Shown piece by piece: positions 56,595 to 62,780 of a DNA stretch of 62,780 nucleotides. Source of the DNA: Kiloniellales bacterium (GTDB lineage: Bacteria > Pseudomonadota > Alphaproteobacteria > Kiloniellales > JAKSDN01). The stretch lies in contig JASJEC010000002.1 of NCBI GenBank assembly GCA_030064845.1, forward strand, positions 1-62,780, given 5' to 3'. Position 1 is the stretch's first letter; every line of letters starts with the position of its first letter. Both the position numbers and the translations under genes were made by a program. Below the pieces are notes generated by a model. The model was not told the DNA's origin, did no database searches, and was given only the letters and a program-made list of their open reading frames with translations.

Positions 56595-57446
56595 TCAGTG
56601 GGCCATCAAGACCGGGATATCGGCCTCCGCCAGAATGTGACTGGTCGCCCCGCCGAAGATCATCTGGCGCAGCCGGCTGTGGGTGTAGGCCCCCTTGACC
56701 AGCAGGTCGGCCTTTTGCCGGGTCGCCTCCGCGAGAATCGCCTCGCCCGTCGTGCGGCCCTCCGGCTGTATGGTGGTTGCCTCGGCCGCGATGCCGGAAC
56801 GCCTCAGCGCCGCCTCGACGTCGGCGGCGCTCGGCCCCGGCACGCTGCCGCCCTCGACGGTCAGCACGACGACCCGCTGCGCCCGATCCAGGAAGGGCCG
56901 CGCGAAGGTCAGGGTGCGCGCGCTCTCGGTGCTGCCGTTCCAGGCGATCACCACGACCTCGCCGATCTTCTCCGGACCCTCGGGCGGCGCGACGATGATC
57001 GGCCGGCCGCTCTCGAACAGGACAGTCTCCAGCAACGCCGGGCGGGGCACAGCCGACTTGGGGATCGGGCGTGCCAGTACGGCGACGTCGTAGAGCCGGG
57101 CCAGCTGCCCGATCACCTCGTCACCCGGTTCCATCTCGTTCAGCAACTCGGCGGTCGGCTGGTCGGACGGCTTCATTGGGTCGCCCCAGGCGACCTTGTG
57201 CGCGCGCATGAACTCGCGGAACTCGGCGCGGGCCCGCTCGCTGCGCGCGGTCTCTTCCTGTTCGACGCTGTCCAGCAGGGTGGTCGCCGCGGCGCTGACC
57301 CCCTCGCCGAGGGCATAGGTGTTGAACACGGCGCGCGGCGCGGCACCGTCGATGTGGCCGCCGAAGCGGGCCGCGATCACCAGGGCCGTCTCGAGCTGGG
57401 CCTGCAGGCTCGCGCAATCCTCGACCGGAACCAGTATCGATCTCAC
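56595..57446 (-). CDS. Universal stress protein (UspA family, tandem-type length)
   Basis: The 283-residue protein has the UspA nucleotide-binding pattern in its second half (EVVVIAWNGSTESARTLTFARPFLDRA, then KGAYTHSRLRQMIFGGATSHILAEADIPVLMAH with the GxxxxSxxRxxxFGGxTxxxL loop). The first half (ILVPVEDCASLQAQLETALVIAARFGGHI) is a degenerate second copy. Such proteins bind ATP and act in stress responses. The start is a GTG at 57446 with GGAGGTG upstream; an upstream in-frame TTG is less supported. It probably shares a message with the amidase. Confidence 0.85.
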   Translation of the reverse strand: MRSILVPVEDCASLQAQLETALVIAARFGGHIDGAAPRAVFNTYALGEGVSAAATTLLDSVEQEETARSERARAEFREFMRAHKVAWGDPMKPSDQPTAELLNEMEPGDEVIGQLARLYDVAVLARPIPKSAVPRPALLETVLFESGRPIIVAPPEGPEKIGEVVVIAWNGSTESARTLTFARPFLDRAQRVVVLTVEGGSVPGPSAADVEAALRRSGIAAEATTIQPEGRTTGEAILAEATRQKADLLVKGAYTHSRLRQMIFGGATSHILAEADIPVLMAH

Positions 57447-57541
57447 GGTAGTCCACCTCCATGCAGTCGATTCGGCCGCCCACTGTAGCATGCCGACCGC
57501 GCGGACCGGCCTGTCGCGGCGGTCCGGCCCGGAAGCCGGCT

Positions 57542-57841
57542 TCAGCTCTGCGCCTTACGGCGCTTGCGCATCCAGGGCAGCGTTCTGCGGCCTCCGGCGC
57601 GCGGCGTCTCGGCCTTCGCGGACGGACCGGGAGATGCGGGCGCGCGGGGCCCGTCCTGATCCCCGGGTCGGGCCGCGCCGACGCCGCCCGCATGCGGCAG
57701 CCTGAAGGTCCGGCTCCGGGATTGGGGTTGCTCCTGCCGAAGCGCAGCGGGGCGCCCGCCGGCGTCGAGCTGCTCCGCCGCGCGCTCGACCAGGAGCCTC
57801 CGGCCCCGCAGCCGGGGCGGTGTTTGGCCCTCGTCATGCAT
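57542..57841 (-). CDS. Small basic hypothetical protein (weak)
   Basis: A 99-residue frame with an AGGTGA-type ribosome site ahead of its ATG starts MHDEGQTPPRLRGRRLL and ends very basic (RKRRKAQS). It lies in the 683-base stretch between the stress-protein gene and the third repeat copy. I recognise no family, and GC-rich open frames occur by chance, so it may not be a gene. The remainder of the stretch (57447-57541 and 57842-57991) holds nothing that I can identify. Confidence 0.3.
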   Translation of the reverse strand: MHDEGQTPPRLRGRRLLVERAAEQLDAGGRPAALRQEQPQSRSRTFRLPHAGGVGAARPGDQDGPRAPASPGPSAKAETPRAGGRRTLPWMRKRRKAQS

Positions 57842-57991
57842 GATCACCTGCCAGCAAGGATCGACTCCCGATCTCGAAGGATGCAACGCCGGGCTTGGGT
57901 GCGAGCCGGCACCCGGGCTCGCGGCCGCTCGGCCGCGATCGACGGCGCGCAAGCTATCACGAGCGCGGGGGCGACGTCGAACTACGCGCGC

Positions 57992-58056
57992 CTAGATGGG
58001 ATCATGTTTAGAGGGAAGCAGGTCCTGCTTCCCTCTAAACATGTGAATCCGATCTA
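57992..58056 (+). repeat. Palindromic repeat module A, copy 3
   Basis: The inner stem is a perfect inverted repeat from 58003 to 58043 (CATGTTTAGAGGGAAGCAGG against CCTGCTTCCCTCTAAACATG, one-base loop). Compared with copies 1 and 2, the letters differ in the inner stem but do so in both arms. The outer arms are partly decayed (CTAGATGGGAT, ATCCGATCTA). The facing module B follows after 11 bases. Confidence 0.8.
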
Positions 58057-58067
58057 CATCATTGAGT

Positions 58068-58133
58068 TAGAGCAGATTCTCCGGGTTTGACGGATCGCCT
58101 ATGGCGATTCAATCAAACTCGGATCTGCTCTAG
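58068..58133 (+). repeat. Palindromic repeat module B, copy 3
   Basis: Outer arms TAGAGCAGAT and ATCTGCTCTA and inner arms CCGGGTTTGACGGATCGCC and GGCGATTCAATCAAACTCGG are preserved, with a TCT bulge on the left arm. The final CTAG supplies the stop codon (58130-58132, minus strand) of the lipoprotein gene, so the repeat forms that gene's 3' end. Confidence 0.8.
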
Positions 58134-58795
58134 CTGGCGAGCTCGTAGAACGCGTGGTGCAGCGTGCGCACGCAGGTGGCGTTGCCGTCATCCCGCTCGC
58201 ACTTCCAGCACAGTCGGTCCCGCAGACCTTGGCGCTCGCATGCCCCCTCCGGGCCGAAAAGGCTGCGCTCGATCGGTTCGACAAGGGGCCGGCCCTCGGC
58301 ATCGAAGCGCAGCAGGACGGCCGGCTTCAGGTTGAGCGTGAGCCGCCGCTTGGTCGTGAATTCCAGGGTCTCCAACGACGGCTCGCCAGACCGGCTCGAC
58401 TCCGCCGGCTCGACGACCCGGTGCTCCGTAGAGCTGAGTGTCAGGTCGAAGACGTGGAGGCCCGGCGATATCTCGCCGTAGCCCGAGGTCTCCGGAACCG
58501 CGGTCCCGTTGATGGCGACGACCCGGACCGTCTCGTAGCGGGCTGGAATCTCCTGGTCCTTGAAGGACAGGCGCGTATCGGAAAGAAAGGTCTGAGTCAG
58601 GTCGATCAGGGCGACCTGGTTCGCCGGCGTTTCCGCCAGGCCGTCGAGCCGCGGCACGTCAAAAGCGTACTGCTCGGTCTCGATTCGCGGGCCGCAGGCG
58701 GCCAAGAGCGCCAGCGCGGCGGCCGCGAGCGCGCGCCGAACCGCGGCACCAAGGCTGATCCGAGCGGTAGCGATTGGCTGGCTGGCGCGCGCCAT
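58130..58795 (-). CDS. Lipoprotein of unknown function
   Basis: The 221-residue protein has an alanine-rich signal peptide with a lipobox (LLAAC, Cys at about residue 34). The mature part holds beta-rich stretches (EISPGLHVFDLTLSSTEHRVVEP, LEFTTKRRLTLNLKPAVLLRF) and paired cysteines at the end (ACERQ, LCWKCERD, TCVRT) that may bind a metal or form disulphides. I recognise no family. The start is the ATG at 58795, with GAGAG upstream. The stop codon comes from repeat module B. It lies downstream of flagellin on the same strand, across a terminator, so it has its own promoter. Confidence 0.72.
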   Translation of the reverse strand: MARASQPIATARISLGAAVRRALAAAALALLAACGPRIETEQYAFDVPRLDGLAETPANQVALIDLTQTFLSDTRLSFKDQEIPARYETVRVVAINGTAVPETSGYGEISPGLHVFDLTLSSTEHRVVEPAESSRSGEPSLETLEFTTKRRLTLNLKPAVLLRFDAEGRPLVEPIERSLFGPEGACERQGLRDRLCWKCERDDGNATCVRTLHHAFYELAS

Positions 58796-58889
58796 GCAGG
58801 CTCTCGATGATCGGCGATCCATCGGCGGGGATAGTGGCAATCCGGTGCCGTGAAGTCCACCAGCGCCACACCGCGCGCCGAACCGGCGC

Positions 58890-58920
58890 AAAAAAAATGG
58901 GGGCGCCGAAGCGCCCCCCT
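58890..58920 (-). terminator. Rho-independent terminator of flagellin
   Basis: An eight-base perfect stem (GGGGGCGC, 58899-58906, against GCGCCCCC, 58911-58918) with a CGAA loop is followed on the minus strand by a run of eight T (the eight A at 58890-58897). It lies 27 bases past the flagellin stop. Confidence 0.9.
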
Positions 58921-58946
58921 TGAAGGGTCGGATCCTTGGTTCGATC

Positions 58947-59777
58947 CTATCGGAACAAGGACAGCACCGACTGCTCGGCCTGACCCGCGAAGGCCAGGGC
59001 CGAGATACCGAGCTGCTGCCTGGTCTGCAGGGCCACCAGGTTGGCGCCTTCCTCGGTGGTGTCGGCAAGCGTGAGCTTGTCGGCCGCACCCTGGAGGACG
59101 TTGACCTGCTTGTCCGTAAAGTCGAGACGAGTCTGCAGAATACCGACGTTGGAACCCAGGGTCTGCGCTTCAGCAGACAGAGAGGTGAGCGCGTTGTCGA
59201 TCTGCAGCGCCAGGGCGTCCAGGGTCGAGTCGAGGGTGGAACTGACAGTGAAGTTCGCCCCCGAGGAGATGTTCAGACCGGTTGACGCGGTGGTCAGGTC
59301 AACCGAAGCAATGTTCAGCACGCTGGTGGTCAGATTGCTGAACTGAACATCAAGGGATTCGCCCGTACCGTTGATCAGGTTCAGGCCCTGGAAGGTGGTG
59401 TCGGCCGTGAGATCATCGATCTGGGCCAAGACCTCGTTGAACTGGGTCTCGAGCGAGCTCAGCTCCGAACCCGTCGCCGATCGGGCGGAGGTCACGATAC
59501 CGTCGGCCTGACGGACCAGAGCCTCGATCGCCTCGGTCGCCTCGAGGGCGCCGGACACCGCACTGACGCCCTGATCGATCGAGTCCCGGCGTTCGCTGAA
59601 GTCGTTGGCGCGGTTGGAAAGCGCCTGCGCCTCAAAGAACACGCGGGCATCGTCGATCGGGCTGGCCACCTTGAGGCCGGTGGACAGACGATCGTTGGTC
59701 CGGTTGATCAGATTGACGGTGTTCTGCAGCTGCAAAACGGTGTTCCGTTGCGCAGCCGAAAGGGTGACATCTACCAT
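58947..59777 (-). CDS. Flagellin
   Basis: The 276-residue protein has the N-terminal D0/D1 domain (about residues 1-135, with VNLINRTNDRLSTGLKVASPIDD and FFEAQALSNRANDFSERRDSIDQGVSAVSGALEATEAIEALV) and the C-terminal D1/D0 helices (LDALALQIDNALTSLSAEAQTLGSNVGILQTRLDFTDKQVNVLQGAADKL, ending in SVLSLFR). The middle has only a short linker, so the filament would be small, as in many alphaproteobacteria. It is exported by the flagellar type III system. The ATG at 59777 has GGAGAA upstream; the longer frame would place the promoter inside the gene. A sigma-54 site and paired upstream repeats precede it. Confidence 0.93.
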   Translation of the reverse strand: MVDVTLSAAQRNTVLQLQNTVNLINRTNDRLSTGLKVASPIDDARVFFEAQALSNRANDFSERRDSIDQGVSAVSGALEATEAIEALVRQADGIVTSARSATGSELSSLETQFNEVLAQIDDLTADTTFQGLNLINGTGESLDVQFSNLTTSVLNIASVDLTTASTGLNISSGANFTVSSTLDSTLDALALQIDNALTSLSAEAQTLGSNVGILQTRLDFTDKQVNVLQGAADKLTLADTTEEGANLVALQTRQQLGISALAFAGQAEQSVLSLFR

Positions 59778-59804
59778 TCTGGTTCTCCATTCTGAAGCTA
59801 TGTA

Positions 59805-59823
59805 ACGGACCTTCTTGGTCCGT
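59805..59823 (-). promoter_or_regulatory. Hairpin in the flagellin mRNA leader
   Basis: ACGGACC (59805-59811) and GGTCCGT (59817-59823) form a perfect seven-base stem with a five-base loop in the 62-base leader, about 28 bases upstream of the start codon. In Caulobacter, FlbT acts on the flagellin leader to control message stability; this hairpin could serve such a role. Confidence 0.5.
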
Positions 59824-59849
59824 GGGCCGTTCTGACCCGCTCCAGGCGT

Positions 59850-59865
59850 TGCAACGGCCATGCCA
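59850..59865 (-). promoter_or_regulatory. Sigma-54 promoter of flagellin
   Basis: On the minus strand the sequence reads TGGCATGGCCGTTGCA, with GG (59864-59863) and GC (59852-59851) ten bases apart, matching the TGGCACG-N4-TTGCA consensus in all but one position. Transcription would begin near 59839, leaving a leader of about 62 bases. Confidence 0.8.
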
Positions 59866-59921
59866 GGGCAGGCGCCGCGGCACTCTCAGGTCGGTCGCGG
59901 GCCGGTTTGGCTAACCAAATT

Positions 59922-59934
59922 TAACCTATTGATT
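59922..59934 (-). promoter_or_regulatory. IHF-type site upstream of the flagellin promoter
   Basis: On the minus strand AATCAATAGGTTA is an exact match to the IHF consensus WATCAANNNNTTR. It lies between the sigma-54 site and the upstream inverted repeats, where IHF bends DNA in flagellar class promoters. Confidence 0.6.
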
Positions 59935-59958
59935 CTGGACGGAAATTTTTTCCGGGAT

Positions 59959-59996
59959 GGCGGCATATCTTGCCGCCGGGTCGGCAGATATTGCCG
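59959..59996. promoter_or_regulatory. Paired inverted repeats, probable enhancer for a sigma-54 activator
   Basis: Two palindromes lie side by side: GGCGGCA-tatct-TGCCGCC (59959-59977) and CGGCA-gatat-TGCCG (59982-59996). Their centres are 21 bases apart, two helical turns, so two dimers would bind one face. They are about 100-130 bases upstream of the sigma-54 site. This matches the placing of FlbD-like activator sites at Caulobacter flagellar promoters. Confidence 0.6.
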
Positions 59997-60032
59997 GTCC
60001 GGTCGGTCAGGTTTCTACGAGGTCTCGGGGGC

Positions 60033-60935
60033 TCAGGCGAAGAGGTTCAGGACCGATCCCGGGTCGTTGTCCGGCTTCAGGACGGTGCTCTGGGCGATGA
60101 AGGAGCCGAAGGCCTGGCTGGTCTCGAATGCCAGGGAAATGTTGGTCAGAAGCCGCGCCACCTTGTCCCGCTCGGCCTCAATCTCATCGATCCTGGCCCG
60201 GCGTTCGGCGATCGTGATCTCTTCGATCCTCTGCTTGGCGTCGCCGAGGCCACGTTCCGCGCTGCTGATCAGCTTGGTTGCCCCGTCCTGGTTCGATTCC
60301 AGGATCGTCGACGCGGTGGTCAGCGTAGCCGAGAGTTTGTCGATCGTGTCCCGGGCGTTCTGGATGTCGGTCGGGGTGGCGAAGTTATTGGTGACAATGC
60401 CGGAGATCGCGTCGGTGCCGTCGGACTTGGCGCTGCGCAGGCCGTCAGGGGCGCCGAAGCGGCTTCTGACGGCGGTGAGCAGCCTGTCCAGCGAGTCGAG
60501 CACCTCCGTTCGCTTCGCTTCGAACTCGCTCACCGTCGACGAATCGGCCAGCCCGCGGAGATCTGACAGGGTGGCCAGGGTATCGGTTACCGACAGACGA
60601 TTGGTGCTGACTCTCTCCTTGTAGTCTCTCAGTTCGATCAGTTCCCGCTCGAGCCGGGCCGCCTTAACCCTGAGCAGGGCTGTCTTGCCGGAACCGAAGT
60701 TGGTGCTCTGCAGTTCCTGAATCTTGGCGTCGAGCCGGGCCAGCGCTTGGTTCTGGGCATTGTTGAAATCGAGCTCGAAAGCCGGGCGGGCGGCGACCAG
60801 AGAGAGCCGCACAAGGTCCTGGATCACCCCGCTGTCGCCCGAGCTGCTGCCGACTCCGGCCGAACCACGAATCAGCTTCGCCACAGGCGAGCCCTGTGCG
60901 GTGGGAAAAGGGCTGATGATCGGGTTGGTCAGCAT
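60033..60935 (-). CDS. Coiled-coil protein of unknown function in the flagellar cluster
   Basis: The 300-residue protein starts MLTNPIISPFPTAQGSPVAKLIRG and has helical, heptad-like stretches at about residues 65-120 and 225-262 (QRIEEITIAERRARIDEIEAERDKVARLLTNI). It ends LETSQAFGS...SVLNLFA, much like the last residues of flagellin (SVLSLFR) and FlgL (SLLQFL). No signal peptide is present. It lies between flgL and flagellin in the same direction, so a filament-, cap- or junction-associated export substrate is plausible. I recognise no family; SVLNLFA alone does not prove export. Confidence 0.7.
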   Translation of the reverse strand: MLTNPIISPFPTAQGSPVAKLIRGSAGVGSSSGDSGVIQDLVRLSLVAARPAFELDFNNAQNQALARLDAKIQELQSTNFGSGKTALLRVKAARLERELIELRDYKERVSTNRLSVTDTLATLSDLRGLADSSTVSEFEAKRTEVLDSLDRLLTAVRSRFGAPDGLRSAKSDGTDAISGIVTNNFATPTDIQNARDTIDKLSATLTTASTILESNQDGATKLISSAERGLGDAKQRIEEITIAERRARIDEIEAERDKVARLLTNISLAFETSQAFGSFIAQSTVLKPDNDPGSVLNLFA

Positions 60936-61016
60936 CCAGTCGGATCCTCTGGCGGCACTGACGCCAGACTACCAATAACAATTTAAGACTAAGCTAAGCC
61001 TCATGGCTAAGGGGCA

Positions 61017-62210
61017 TCAGAGGAACTGCAGCAGAGACAGCGACTGGACCCGCGAGAGGCTGGCGAAGGAGGCTTCCAGAACGGTCTGGCTCGACTGGAT
61101 CTTGACCACGACTTCGGCGCGGTCGATCCCCTCGATGTCGGCGATCAGGCCCTCGGCCTGGGCCACGAAGGCCTCGTTGCGCTCGGCGGCGAAGTTGAGC
61201 GTGCCGCGGGCGCGGCTGACCTCGATCCGCTGGTCGTCGACCAGCTCGACGCCCTTGGTCGAGAAAGGATCGAGGACGCTGTTCAGGATGTCCCGGGCCT
61301 TGGCGATCACCACGTTCTGGAAGGGGTCGGCCGTCGAGCCGCCGTTCGGCAGATTGGCGACGGCGTCGAGGGCGATAAGCACCTGCTGGAAGGTCAGCTC
61401 GTTCGCCCGGACGTCGTAGCTCACGTCGAGATCCTCGTCGGCCCGCACGACCTGGGGCTCGTCGTTGCCCTGGTAGTAGTCCAGCTTCGGCGTCGCCAGC
61501 ATGGCGGCCGAGTCGAGCCGGTCTACGTAGTACTGCCAGAGGTCGGGATCCTCGGCGACGAACTCGCTGAGGGTCGGATTGTCGGGATCCGCCGGCAGGG
61601 GTCCGGCCGGCGCGACGCCGTTCTTGTCGAAGTAGATCTGATCGTAGAACGAGCCCTGGGCGAAGGGCAGCGTGTTGCCCAGCACCTGGGTGTAATAGGA
61701 CTGGTAGAAGGTCTCGTCGACCGTCGTGCCGTCGCTCTCGATCAGCGAGACCGGCGCATAGGCGGGCTGGGTCAGGTCGACCGGCGGACGGTCGCTCCGC
61801 GTGCCGCCGAAGAGGTAGCCGTCGGCGCCGCGGGTATTGAGGAACTGGACCGTGAGGAAACGCCAGTCGGCGGCGAACTCGGCCAGGTTGCCATCGAAGG
61901 TGCCCGGTCCGTTCACGGCGTTGAGGAAGAGGTCGCGCGACTCCACGGCCACGTCGCCGATCGAGCCGAGCGCCGTGTCCATCAGTTCCAGGCGAATATC
62001 GGCGCTTTGGATCGTGCGGTTGAACTGCTCGGCCTGGGTCAGCCTGACCTCCAGGGAAACCAGGTCCACGGTTTCCCTCTGGATGCCGGCGTAGTCCTGG
62101 GATTTCTTGTCCGTCGCCAGCTGAAGCTGAAGTTCCTGCAGGCGGGACACGTTATTCAAGGTCTGAAACAGGATTTGGTTGTTGTAGGCGAGGGTCGAGA
62201 TCCGTTCCAT
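61017..62210 (-). CDS. flgL: Flagellar hook-filament junction protein FlgL
   Basis: The 397-residue protein shows the FlgL pattern: the flagellin-like N-terminus (MERISTLAYNNQILFQTLNNVSRLQELQLQLATDKKSQDYAGI) and the C-terminus (ASFASLSRVQSLSLLQFL). It has a central variable domain of about 250 residues. FlgL with FlgK joins hook and filament. It starts 21 bases after the flgK stop, in one operon. The size is above the 300-odd residues of enterobacterial FlgL because of the middle domain. Confidence 0.85.
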   Translation of the reverse strand: MERISTLAYNNQILFQTLNNVSRLQELQLQLATDKKSQDYAGIQRETVDLVSLEVRLTQAEQFNRTIQSADIRLELMDTALGSIGDVAVESRDLFLNAVNGPGTFDGNLAEFAADWRFLTVQFLNTRGADGYLFGGTRSDRPPVDLTQPAYAPVSLIESDGTTVDETFYQSYYTQVLGNTLPFAQGSFYDQIYFDKNGVAPAGPLPADPDNPTLSEFVAEDPDLWQYYVDRLDSAAMLATPKLDYYQGNDEPQVVRADEDLDVSYDVRANELTFQQVLIALDAVANLPNGGSTADPFQNVVIAKARDILNSVLDPFSTKGVELVDDQRIEVSRARGTLNFAAERNEAFVAQAEGLIADIEGIDRAEVVVKIQSSQTVLEASFASLSRVQSLSLLQFL

Positions 62211-62231
62211 GGCCGTTATCCTTGAAAGCTC

Positions 62232-62780
62232 TTAGCGTCCGATCTGCAGCAGTTCGTCGAACAGCTGGCTGACGGTGGTGGTGACCCGGGCCGAGGCGGC
62301 GAAAGCGTTCTGCAGGATCACTAGCTGGGACAGCTCCTCGTCCAGATTGACGCCGCTCAGGCTGCCGAACTGGGTCTCGAGAGCGATCTCCAGGCTCTCC
62401 CCGCTGGCCACGTCACCGGCGACGGCGTTGGCGTTGGCCGCGTTCAGCGAGATGATGCTGGTCGCGAAGTCGCTCAGGGTCGTGACCGAGCCCGCCAGGC
62501 CGCCGGCCGCGGCGAAGGTCTGATTGGTGGTGAAGACGTCGGCCAGAGCCCGTGCGGTGGCCGAATCGCCGGCGGCGAGCGCGATGTCGCCGACCGCTAG
62601 GCCGGCCGCCGGACTGAGTTCCGCGTAGGCGATCAGCGATGGGGTGGCGAGCAGGTCGGGATCGACCTCGAGCCGGCCGGCGGTGCCCGCCTGGCCTGGC
62701 CGCAGATTGATCTGGCCGGTCAGTCCGCCGCTGTCCGAGAGGAAGAAGTTGTCCCCGTCGGCGTCGATCAGCTCCAAGCG
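62232..62780 (-). CDS. flgK: Flagellar hook-associated protein FlgK, C-terminal part
   Basis: Only the last 183 residues are in the window; the 5' part lies beyond the right edge. The tail GVNLDEELSQLVILQNAFAASARVTTTVSQLFDELLQIGR is the classical FlgK C-terminal motif (NLDEE, Q..Y/FxASARV, LFDxLL). FlgK is the first hook-filament junction protein. It is co-transcribed with flgL downstream. Confidence 0.9.
   Translation of the reverse strand, partial: RLELIDADGDNFFLSDSGGLTGQINLRPGQAGTAGRLEVDPDLLATPSLIAYAELSPAAGLAVGDIALAAGDSATARALADVFTTNQTFAAAGGLAGSVTTLSDFATSIISLNAANANAVAGDVASGESLEIALETQFGSLSGVNLDEELSQLVILQNAFAASARVTTTVSQLFDELLQIGR

Noticed and set aside
60936..61016. A second sigma-54 promoter for the unknown flagellar gene (TGGCGTCAGTGCCGCC on the minus strand)
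   Set aside because: GG and GC are ten bases apart, but the -12 part lacks the TT of TTGC and the -24 part departs from TGGCAC, so it is too weak to annotate.

Overview
The window is 62.8 kb of very GC-rich DNA whose gene content points to a free-living, motile alphaproteobacterium, most likely of the Rhodospirillales/Kiloniellales type. This rests on the compact flagellin and its promoter layout, the UrtABCDE-UreDABCEFG order, the MttB-like and dimethylglycine-dehydrogenase-like genes, and the CBS-DUF294 protein beside a VC_2705-type symporter. No organism can be named from sequence alone. No rRNA, tRNA, CRISPR array, integrase or transposase gene was seen.

Layout. 1-315: a composite palindromic repeat cut by the window edge. 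0.3-4.5 kb: a secreted protein, an iron-dependent alcohol dehydrogenase, an orphan ABC-type binding protein, an Fpg-family DNA glycosylase and a small anchored protein. 4.6-7.6 kb: a cupin and a trimethylamine-methyltransferase-family protein with a divergent LysR regulator. 7.7-9.9 kb: a MocR regulator divergent from pdxJ. 9.9-14.8 kb: a YggT-like protein, a two-subunit sodium:solute symporter, and a divergent pair ending in a CBS-DUF294 protein. 15.0-19.2 kb: an HxlR regulator divergent from a quinone/electrophile detoxification operon. 19.2-23.5 kb: a LysR gene, the second composite repeat, and an oxidoreductase plus two-subunit aconitase-X operon. 23.5-33.4 kb: an M15-like protein, a 798-residue TPR protein, a membrane PAS-exonuclease, an EamA transporter, EttA and a dimethylglycine-dehydrogenase-like flavoprotein. 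33.7-44.6 kb: a sigma-54-type promoter followed by a complete urea ABC transporter and urease operon. 44.8-49.3 kb: a dihaem cytochrome c with a secreted flavoprotein, a methyltransferase remnant and an SLC13-type permease. 49.4-57.4 kb: envelope and stress genes (PA14 lipoprotein, MlaC, MlaA, thioesterase, ClC channel, lipoprotein, amidase, UspA). 58.0-62.8 kb: the third repeat copy, a lipoprotein, and a flagellar filament/hook-junction cluster read leftwards (flgK, flgL, an unknown protein, flagellin).

How it fits together. The nitrogen theme is strong: urea uptake and hydrolysis, an amidase, and enzymes for methylated amines. UrtABCDE imports urea, UreABC hydrolyses it, and UreDEFG load nickel; the urtA promoter matches sigma-54 sites and so suggests nitrogen control. 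The flagellin promoter has a similar design, with a sigma-54 site, an IHF-like site and paired upstream inverted repeats.

The least explained feature is a repeat family. Two facing palindromes (A and B) occur three times, and the hairpin stem of A changes in both arms together. Two of the three copies also carry a 272-bp element (C) with perfect 34-bp terminal inverted repeats and no coding capacity.
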